In this document: piece by piece, positions 1 to 5,276 of the stretch
Layout of the letters: each line of letters begins with the position of its first letter
Position numbering within the stretch: position 1 is the stretch's first letter
Source of the DNA: Bacteroidales bacterium
GTDB taxonomy: Bacteria; Bacteroidota; Bacteroidia; Bacteroidales; UBA7960
Reading direction: 5' to 3'
DNA: 8,476 nt
Assembly (NCBI GenBank): GCA_003557805.1
Contig: PWNY01000400.1
Span: forward strand, 1-8,476
Position numbers and translations under genes: made by a program
Notes under the pieces: model-generated
What the model saw: the letters and a program-made list of their open reading frames with translations, nothing else
Told to the model about the DNA's origin: nothing
Databases searched by the model: none

Positions 1-355
1 CCTTTTCTATCATCCTTTCAATGTGCCTGCCATAATGTTTGAAAGTAACATTGTTGGATGAGTATTTCAGGGGCTCGGGCTTACGTGTGAGGGTTTCACG
101 TGAGGGTATGGGGTAGGGGGAGTCAACATCAAGCTTGAAATCGGACATAATGAAAAGGTGGTCCCAGAGTTTGTGCTTGAAATCGTTAACATCCCTGAGA
201 TGGGGGTTGAGTTGTCCCATAACATTGATAGTTGCCCTGGCGAGCTTGTTTCTTTTGTCACGGTCTTCGACCGACATAATGTATTCTATCATCTTCTGGA
301 TATTCCGGCCATATTCCGAAATATTCATCTTAGAACGGGTGGTGTTGTATTCCAT
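1..355 (-). CDS. DUF4290 family protein, N-terminal part (cut by window edge)
   Basis: Reading leftwards from the ATG at 355-353 there are 118 intact codons with no stop before the window edge, so the C-terminus is missing. The protein begins MEYNTTRSKMNISEYGRNIQ and continues with a charged helical stretch (KMIEYIMSVEDRDKRNKLA), then a segment rich in His, Trp and Phe (NPHLRDVNDFKHKLWDHLF, FKHYGRHIERMI). I recognise this pattern as the Bacteroidota-specific DUF4290 family, a cytoplasmic protein of unknown function. There is no signal peptide or membrane segment. The motif [I/N]..YGR.I..MI appears twice, near residues 12-23 and 106-116, which suggests an internal duplication. In many Bacteroidota this gene lies beside murA (from memory), but that neighbour would be outside the window. 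It follows the helicase gene on the same strand after a 183-base gap and probably has its own promoter. The family call is fairly sure; no function can be given. Confidence 0.85.
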   Translation of the reverse strand, partial: MEYNTTRSKMNISEYGRNIQKMIEYIMSVEDRDKRNKLARATINVMGQLNPHLRDVNDFKHKLWDHLFIMSDFKLDVDSPYPIPSRETLTRKPEPLKYSSNNVTFKHYGRHIERMIEK

Positions 356-497
356 GTGATTGTGATATGTAATATAAGTTAAGATCTTTTTAGGACAGCC
401 GTTTTAAATCTTTCCTGGGGGGTGACCTGAATTATTGCCCTGAACATTATCCCTGCCTGGAGAACGGGATCTGTGTGATTTTTGTTGTAATGCAATG

Positions 498-505
498 CAA
501 AGATA
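498..505 (-). promoter_or_regulatory. Candidate promoter (-7 box) for the DUF4290 gene
   Basis: The minus strand reads TATCTTTG here, a full match to the Bacteroidota primary-sigma -7 consensus TAnnTTTG. No TTG lies at the ideal 19-base spacing; the nearest is a CTG 21 bases upstream, so the -33 element is weak. The box sits 34 bases after the helicase stop codon and would give a leader of about 135 nucleotides before the DUF4290 ATG. I see no better match between 356 and 497. The rest of this 183-base gap (356-538) holds the self-complementary AGAGTACTCT at 528-537, which is too short to call a terminator, and a 22-codon ORF described under findings. Confidence 0.45.
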
Positions 506-538
506 AACAATTTTGTATAAAAATTACAGAGTACTCTT

Positions 539-2830
539 TTACAGAATTTTCAGGCGGGCATATTTTAGCAGCAGCTGTTTTTTCCCGGCACCTGCAAAGA
601 TAACCGTTGCCTTTGCATTATGTCCGCTGCCTTCCGTTGCAACTACACTTCCCCTGCCGAAACGCTGGTGTTTTACCTCCATGCCTGCCTTCAGCAGTGA
701 CGGGTCCAGTATTGAATATCCGCCCTCGGTATCGGGTACCGGAGGGTGGGCCGTTTTAGCCGGCGGTGACTCCGGTCCTGTCATTTTCCTGAACCTTCTG
801 AGGCTTTCGGAGAAGCTCCCGCCCGGCCCGGTTTTTTTTCTGCCTGGCGGTGAGAGGTAGTGAACATAGTCCGGGTCAAGTTCATCAATAAAACGGCTGG
901 GCTCACATATATTGAAGTTGCCGTAGCGGAAACGGGTTTCTGCATAGGTAATGGTTGCCAGGCTCATTGCCCTTGTAAGTGCCACGTAAAAGAGCCTTCG
1001 CTCCTCCTCAAGTTCGGCCTGGGTGTTTATTGACAATTGCGAGGGGAACAGGTTCTCCTCGACCCCGGTTATAAACACATAGGGGAACTCCAGGCCCTTT
1101 GCAGCATGCACCGTCATAAGGGATACCTTGTTTGTATCCTCCGGGGAATCATCCTTGGTATCTGCATCGGTAAGCAGTGCAATGTCCTGCATGAATTCAT
1201 CAAGCGTCCTTACTGGCGGGCTTTCCTCTCCCGGCTCCACCTTGCCTGTAACAAAATCCTTCAGCCCGCTCAGCAGCTCCTCGATGTTGTCGCGCCTGTT
1301 TATGCTTTCCGGGCTACCATCTTCAAAATATAGTTTGCGTATACCTGATTTGTTTACAATGAGTTCACCGAGTTCATACGCATTCATCTTATACAATCGT
1401 GCTGAGAAGCTTTTTATCAGGGTGGTGAATTCCGACAACCTGTTTGCCGCCCCCCTGTTGATGGCAACCTTGTGGGTAGAGGGGTCCTGCACTACTTCCC
1501 ATAATGGCCTTCCGGCCTCGTTGGCGGCAACCACCAGCCTGTTTACAGTGGTGGCACCTATGCCCCTGGCCGGGAAATTGATGATGCGAAGCAGCGCATC
1601 GTCATCCCTTGGGTTTATGACCAGCCTGAAATAAGCCAAAAGGTCTTTTATCTCTTTCCTCTGGTAGAATGACAGGCTGCCGAAGATTCTGTAGGGTATG
1701 TTCAGCCGCCTGAGAGCCTCCTCCAGGGCTCTTGATTGTGCATTGGTGCGGTAAAGAACTGCAAAGGCACTGTTAGGGAGCTGCTTCTGCTGTATCGTTT
1801 CAAATATCCTTCCGGCTATCCAGGAGGCTTCTTCCCCCTCATTGGCCGTCTGGATTATATGCACCTTTTCACCTGTATCATTACTGGTCCAGATCTTTTT
1901 GAATATCTGGTTCTTGTTGTGCGATATAAGGGTGTTGGCCGCCGATACAATATTCTTGGTGGAACGGTAGTTCTGTTCAAGCTTAAAAAGCCTGTAATCG
2001 GGGTAATCATTCTTGAAGTTGAGTATGTTCTGTATGTTTGCACCCCTGAACGCGTAAATGCTCTGTGCATCATCACCTACCACACATATGTTCTCGTTAT
2101 TGGCTGCCAGTTTTTTTACTATCAGGTATTGTGAAAAGTTTGTGTCCTGGTACTCGTCAACAAGGATGTATTCAAAACGCTTCTGGTACTTGTAAAGGAC
2201 TTCCGGGAAATCCCTCAGCAGAACGTTTGTGTTGAACAGGATGTCATCGAAATCCATCGCTGAGGCCCTTCGTAGCTTTTGTTGGTACAGGCTGTATATA
2301 AGCCCCAGTTTTGGCTTTTGTGACTGCGCGTCCTCGCTTTGTATCTCAACATCTTCATTGTACTCCTGCACCGAAATAAGACTGTTCTTCGCACTGGATA
2401 TCCTTGACAGAACATAACCGGGTGCATAAGTCTTGTCGTCAAGGTTTTGTTCCTTTACAATCTTTTTGATAACCCTTTTTGAGTCTTCGGTATCGTATAT
2501 GGTGAACTGTGAAGGATAATCTATTTTACTCGCCTCTGCCCTTAGTATCCTGGCGAAAATACTGTGAAAGGTCCCCATCCACAGCGATTTGGCACTTGAC
2601 GGATCCACCAGGGTGGCGATCCTTTCCCGCATCTCTCTTGCTGCCTTGTTGGTGAAGGTAAGGGCCATTATCCTGAACGGTGACACCCCCTTGCCAAGAA
2701 GGTATGCCACCCTGTAGGTCAACACCCTGGTTTTGCCGCTGCCTGCACCGGAAATGACCATTGAAGGGCCATTGGCTGACTCCACAGCCTTCCTTTGTGC
2801 TTCATTAAGGTCTTTCAGAAAGTCAAGCAT
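539..2830 (-). CDS. uvrD: UvrD/PcrA-type superfamily 1A DNA helicase
   Basis: This 763-residue protein is an ATP-dependent 3'-5' DNA helicase of the UvrD/PcrA group, which acts in nucleotide-excision and mismatch repair and removes stalled RNA polymerase and RecA filaments. All SF1A motifs are visible: Q motif (LNEAQRKAV, 8-16), Walker A GAGSGKT (28-34), Ia ALTFTNKAAREM (56-67), Ib TFHSIFARIL (87-96), II DEYQDT (225-230), III VGDDAQSIYAFRG (251-263), IV EQNYRS (285-290), V MTVHAAKGLEFP (572-583) and VI EERRLFYVALTRA (609-621). A proline- and glycine-rich linker (about 660-705) leads to a C-terminal Tudor-like domain (about 714-763, with VKHQRFGRGSVV). In PcrA/UvrD that domain binds RNA polymerase and is absent from Rep. 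This favours UvrD/PcrA over Rep or RecB. Length is normal for the group. The ATG at 2830 leaves a leader of about 38 nucleotides after a good -7 box. No key residue is missing. The gene is divergent from the hydrolase gene. Confidence 0.96.
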   Translation of the reverse strand: MLDFLKDLNEAQRKAVESANGPSMVISGAGSGKTRVLTYRVAYLLGKGVSPFRIMALTFTNKAAREMRERIATLVDPSSAKSLWMGTFHSIFARILRAEASKIDYPSQFTIYDTEDSKRVIKKIVKEQNLDDKTYAPGYVLSRISSAKNSLISVQEYNEDVEIQSEDAQSQKPKLGLIYSLYQQKLRRASAMDFDDILFNTNVLLRDFPEVLYKYQKRFEYILVDEYQDTNFSQYLIVKKLAANNENICVVGDDAQSIYAFRGANIQNILNFKNDYPDYRLFKLEQNYRSTKNIVSAANTLISHNKNQIFKKIWTSNDTGEKVHIIQTANEGEEASWIAGRIFETIQQKQLPNSAFAVLYRTNAQSRALEEALRRLNIPYRIFGSLSFYQRKEIKDLLAYFRLVINPRDDDALLRIINFPARGIGATTVNRLVVAANEAGRPLWEVVQDPSTHKVAINRGAANRLSEFTTLIKSFSARLYKMNAYELGELIVNKSGIRKLYFEDGSPESINRRDNIEELLSGLKDFVTGKVEPGEESPPVRTLDEFMQDIALLTDADTKDDSPEDTNKVSLMTVHAAKGLEFPYVFITGVEENLFPSQLSINTQAELEEERRLFYVALTRAMSLATITYAETRFRYGNFNICEPSRFIDELDPDYVHYLSPPGRKKTGPGGSFSESLRRFRKMTGPESPPAKTAHPPVPDTEGGYSILDPSLLKAGMEVKHQRFGRGSVVATEGSGHNAKATVIFAGAGKKQLLLKYARLKIL

Positions 2831-2874
2831 AATTGGTCCCCGGGTATGGAATTAGGGATTGGTTTAGCAAGTTG

Positions 2875-2904
2875 CAAAGATATGGTTTTTGTGATTCTGA
2901 ACAG
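2875..2904 (-). promoter_or_regulatory. Promoter of the UvrD/PcrA helicase gene
   Basis: On the minus strand a CTG (2904-2902) is followed after 19 bases by TATCTTTG (2882-2875). This matches the Bacteroidota pattern TTG-N19-TAnnTTTG with one mismatch in the -33 part. It lies about 45 bases upstream of the helicase ATG, which fits a short leader. The assignment is by pattern only. Confidence 0.6.
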
Positions 2905-2913
2905 CTCTCTTTT

Positions 2914-2942
2914 CTGCTATCCTGAAATACTTTTTATCTTTA
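2914..2942 (+). promoter_or_regulatory. Promoter candidate for the S9-type hydrolase gene
   Basis: A CTG at 2914-2916, an 18-base spacer and TATCTTTA at 2935-2942 resemble the Bacteroidota promoter pattern, with one mismatch in each element. It lies 30 bases before the proposed hydrolase ATG. It is arranged back to back with the helicase promoter, and the two -7 boxes are about 52 bases apart. Confidence 0.42.
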
Positions 2943-2971
2943 GGGGCAGAAAACAAAAAAACTGTGTCAAT

Positions 2972-4072
2972 ATGAAAGAATTAAAAAAACTTAAACCTGG
3001 TATTTTTTTCCTTTTTGTAGCAATTTTATTACCCTTACAGCTTAATGCGCAGCTTACCAACCAGAAGATCCTGGAGAACCAGGAAGCTATCCTGGAGGAA
3101 GTGCGTGACCTGCGTTACCGATTTGATATACTGGAAAAGGCAATTGATGATATAATGTGGCACAAAGTAGTGGGTGATGTCGCATATATCGATAAACTTT
3201 TCATGGCGGGGCCACCCCCCAGGGATGCAGATAAGGCAACAACACTCAGGGGCTCAAACCCGATTAAGTTTTGGACTTATGTTTTCATACCAAAGGATAT
3301 TGATCCGGGTAAGAAATACCCCCTTTTGGTCTTTCCCCACGGTGGGGTGCACGGAGATTTCAACACATATTATACACATATTATCAGGGAACTGATGGCG
3401 CAGCAGTACATAGTGGTGGCACCAGAATACAGGGGAAGCACCGGATACGGCAAGGGCCACCACCAGCTGATAGATTATGGAGGTCTTGAGAACGACGATG
3501 TGCATGAAAGTATGCTTCTTATGCTGGAAAACTATGATATTGTTGATCCCAGGCGTGTCGGGCTAATCGGCTGGAGCCATGGTGGAATGATATCACTTAT
3601 GAATGCATTTGAGCATCCGCGTCATTACCGTGCCGTTTTTGCCGGTGTGCCGGTAAGCGATTTGATTGCACGCATGGGCTACAAAAGGCCGGAATATGAG
3701 ATGGACTGGTTTGCGGCTGACCACCATATAGGAGAGGCCGTGCATGAGAATATTGAAGAGTACCGCAGGCGCTCCCCGGTCTATCATGCGCACAAGCTCG
3801 ATATCCCATTGCTTATACACACCAACACCATTGATGAGGATGTACATGTGCTGGAGGTTGAGAACCTTATAAATACACTGAAGGCCCATAACAAGGACTT
3901 TGAATACCGGATTTATGAGGATATACCGGGTGGCCATTCATTTGACAGGATGGACCACCGTATGGGGCGTGATATAAGGTTCCAGATATATAAATTCCTG
4001 GAGAAACACCTCGACCCACCGGTAAAATTCCGGAATGTCGGTGAGATGGAAAGGGCTGCATACCGGTTCTGA
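2972..4072 (+). CDS. Exported alpha/beta hydrolase, prolyl-oligopeptidase (S9)-type catalytic domain
   Basis: This 366-residue protein looks like a secreted serine peptidase or esterase. Residues 1-27 form a signal peptide: charged MKELKKLK, a hydrophobic core IFFLFVAILLPL, then LNAQ. There is no lipobox cysteine, so it is probably periplasmic or outside the cell. Residues 28-62 are a heptad-like helical, probably coiled-coil, segment. The hydrolase fold runs from about 99 to 348. FPHGG (121-125) is a likely oxyanion-loop region, and PEYRGSTGYG (151-160) is a hallmark of S9 peptidases. GWSHGG (200-205) carries the nucleophile Ser202. Asp288 in the stretch IDEDVH and His322 in GGHSF complete a likely triad. 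Most S9 peptidases have a beta-propeller before the catalytic domain; here it is absent. The open frame extends up to an ATG at 2795, but that would overlap the helicase gene and bury the signal peptide, so I chose 2972. Substrate unknown; it could be an esterase. Confidence 0.85.
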   Translation: MKELKKLKPGIFFLFVAILLPLQLNAQLTNQKILENQEAILEEVRDLRYRFDILEKAIDDIMWHKVVGDVAYIDKLFMAGPPPRDADKATTLRGSNPIKFWTYVFIPKDIDPGKKYPLLVFPHGGVHGDFNTYYTHIIRELMAQQYIVVAPEYRGSTGYGKGHHQLIDYGGLENDDVHESMLLMLENYDIVDPRRVGLIGWSHGGMISLMNAFEHPRHYRAVFAGVPVSDLIARMGYKRPEYEMDWFAADHHIGEAVHENIEEYRRRSPVYHAHKLDIPLLIHTNTIDEDVHVLEVENLINTLKAHNKDFEYRIYEDIPGGHSFDRMDHRMGRDIRFQIYKFLEKHLDPPVKFRNVGEMERAAYRF

Positions 4073-4079
4073 AATTTCC

Positions 4080-4115
4080 TTCCGGAAATACCGGAAATAA
4101 ATATGCGGTTTTTTT
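4080..4115 (+). terminator. Possible terminator after the hydrolase gene
   Basis: TTCCGG (4080-4085) and CCGGAA (4091-4096) form a perfect 6-bp stem with loop AAATA, starting seven bases after the hydrolase stop codon. A run of seven T follows at 4109-4115, but 12 bases separate stem and T-run, which is longer than in a classic intrinsic terminator. An alternative fold, ATTTCC/GGAAAT, overlaps it. Weak but sensibly placed. Confidence 0.35.
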
Positions 4116-4139
4116 CTTAAAAATCTATAAAAATTTTCC

Positions 4140-4147
4140 TACCTTTG
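4140..4147 (+). promoter_or_regulatory. Upstream -7 box (P1) of the ribosomal operon leader
   Basis: TACCTTTG is a full match to TAnnTTTG and lies within CCTACCTTTG, which is repeated exactly 118 bases downstream in the main promoter. There is no TTG at the right distance; the region 15-30 bases upstream is only A/T-rich, so the -33 element is poor. A transcript from here would carry a leader of about 185 nucleotides before rpsL. Confidence 0.45.
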
Positions 4148-4205
4148 TGCCCCTCAAAAATGGGGATGCGGGTCTGTTGTTTGCCTGATACACCGAAATA
4201 TTGCG

Positions 4206-4229
4206 GGGGCGGATAAAATTATTTGCCCC
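4206..4229 (+). other. 10-bp RNA hairpin between the two rpsL promoter elements
   Basis: GGGGCGGATA (4206-4215) pairs with TATTTGCCCC (4220-4229) around the loop AAAT. As RNA this gives ten continuous pairs, two of them G-U. It ends seven bases before the -33 element of the downstream promoter, so only a transcript from P1 would contain it. The sequence after it is moderately T-rich (GCTTATTGGTTTTC) but not a clean terminator tail. It could be an attenuator, a processing site or chance; no known riboswitch or leader family is recognised. Confidence 0.4.
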
Positions 4230-4235
4230 GGCTTA

Positions 4236-4265
4236 TTGGTTTTCAAAAAATAACTCCTACCTTTG
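4236..4265 (+). promoter_or_regulatory. Main promoter (P2) of the rpsL-rpsG-fusA-rpsJ-rplC-rplD operon
   Basis: TTG (4236-4238), a spacer of exactly 19 bases and TACCTTTG (4258-4265) give a perfect Bacteroidota primary-sigma promoter. Transcription should start near 4272, leaving a leader of about 65 nucleotides before rpsL. The leader starts C- and A-rich, then has a purine-rich stretch (GGAAGGATAGG). No strong Shine-Dalgarno sequence precedes the ATG; A-rich bases do, as usual in this phylum. Confidence 0.8.
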
Positions 4266-4337
4266 CACTCCCAAAAAAACGGAAGGATAGGATTTAACAG
4301 AATATAAACGAAGTTTTTATCTAATTGAGATTAAAGT

Positions 4338-4718
4338 ATGCCAACAATTCAGCAATTGGTTCGAAAGGGACGCAAGAAGGTGACATATAAAAGTAAATCA
4401 CCCGCTCTTGATTCCTGCCCCCAGAGGCGCGGGGTATGTGTCCGCGTTTATACAACAACTCCCAAAAAACCCAACTCGGCAATGCGTAAGGTTGCCAGGG
4501 TAAGGCTGACTAACGGGAAAGAGGTGAACGCATATATACCTGGTGAAGGACATAATCTTCAGGAGCACTCCATTGTGCTGCTTCGCGGAGGCAGGGTAAA
4601 AGACCTTCCCGGAGTCAGGTACCATATCGTAAGGGGTGCGCTTGATACCAGCGGAGTTGATGGACGCAACCAGAGGCGTTCAAAATACGGGACCAAGAGG
4701 CCAAAGGATAAGAAATAA
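4338..4718 (+). CDS. rpsL: 30S ribosomal protein S12
   Basis: This 126-residue protein is ribosomal protein S12, part of the 30S decoding centre, where it monitors codon-anticodon pairing and sets accuracy. The conserved core is intact: PALDSCPQRRGVCVRVYTTT, PKKPNSAMRK and GHNLQEHSIVLLRGGRVKDL are all recognisable. Lys43 (in TTTPKKP) and Lys88 (in GRVKDLPG), where substitutions give streptomycin resistance in other bacteria, have the wild-type residue. Asp89, the RimO methylthiolation site in E. coli, is present. The C-terminus is the usual basic tail (KYGTKRPKDKK). It is two residues longer than the E. coli protein. It is the first gene of the operon, 30 bases before rpsG, and its start follows an A-rich stretch (GAGATTAAAGT) rather than a Shine-Dalgarno. 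Confidence 0.98.
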   Translation: MPTIQQLVRKGRKKVTYKSKSPALDSCPQRRGVCVRVYTTTPKKPNSAMRKVARVRLTNGKEVNAYIPGEGHNLQEHSIVLLRGGRVKDLPGVRYHIVRGALDTSGVDGRNQRRSKYGTKRPKDKK

Positions 4719-4748
4719 ATTGACCAGCAGATAAAATTTACCATACCC

Positions 4749-5216
4749 ATGAGAAAGTCAAAACCCAAAAAGCGGATATTGCTCCCTGACCCAAGGTTCA
4801 ATGATACCCTGGTTACTCGTTTTGTCAATAATCTGATGCTGAGGGGTAAGAAGAACCTGGCATACGAAATTTTCTATGATGCGATTGACATAGTTTCCGA
4901 GAAAACAAATGAAGATGGCCTTGAGATTTTCAAGAAGGCGCTGACAAATGTCACCCCTGCGGTGGAGGTAAGAAGCCGCCGTATTGGTGGTGCGACCTTC
5001 CAGATACCTTCAGAGATTCGCCCTGACAGGAAGTTGTCCGTAGGGATCAAGAATATGATAGCTTTTGCAAGGAAAAGGAATGAAAAGGGAATGGCCGCCA
5101 AACTTGCCGGTGAGATAGTAGCCGCAAGCAAGGAAGAAGGGGGCGCATTCAAGCGTAAGGAGGACACCCACCGAATGGCAGATGCCAACAAGGCGTTCTC
5201 CCACTTCAGGTTTTAA
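4749..5216 (+). CDS. rpsG: 30S ribosomal protein S7
   Basis: This 155-residue protein is S7, which nucleates folding of the 3' major domain (head) of 16S rRNA and contacts E-site tRNA. The family signature DPRFNDTLVTRFVNNLM (14-30) with GKKNLAYEIFYDA, the beta-hairpin VRSRRIGGATFQIP (74-87) that reaches the E site, and the conserved end HRMADANKAFSHFRF are all present. The start at MRKSKPKKR is the normal S7 N-terminus. In E. coli, S7 represses its own operon through a structured rpsL-rpsG intercistronic RNA. Here that gap is only 30 bases and has no visible stem, so this control is probably absent or located elsewhere. A 60-base, purine-rich gap without an obvious promoter separates it from fusA. 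Confidence 0.98.
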   Translation: MRKSKPKKRILLPDPRFNDTLVTRFVNNLMLRGKKNLAYEIFYDAIDIVSEKTNEDGLEIFKKALTNVTPAVEVRSRRIGGATFQIPSEIRPDRKLSVGIKNMIAFARKRNEKGMAAKLAGEIVAASKEEGGAFKRKEDTHRMADANKAFSHFRF

Positions 5217-5276
5217 GACATAAGCGATAGCCGGAAGGGAATAGAAGAGAATAACGGAATATACCATATATAATAG

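Noticed and set aside
524..541. Terminator for the helicase gene around AGAGTACTCT
   Set aside because: The palindrome can form only a three-pair stem with a four-base loop. The following T run is short, so it is too weak to call.
513..860. 115-residue plus-strand open frame with a TTG start
   Set aside because: Antisense to the helicase C-terminus, which has a clear Tudor-like domain in the true frame.
1128..1634. 168-residue plus-strand open frame
   Set aside because: Fully antisense to the helicase gene, Ser-rich and low-complexity as expected of an antisense shadow, with no recognisable domain.
2795..2971. Longer N-terminus for the hydrolase starting at 2795
   Set aside because: It would overlap the 5' end of the helicase gene and both promoter candidates, and put about 59 residues before a textbook signal peptide that begins at 2972.
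4148..4240. tRNA or known riboswitch in the rpsL upstream region
   Set aside because: GC-rich hairpin arms first suggested an RNA gene, but there is no cloverleaf, no T-arm GTTCRA motif and no recognisable riboswitch core.
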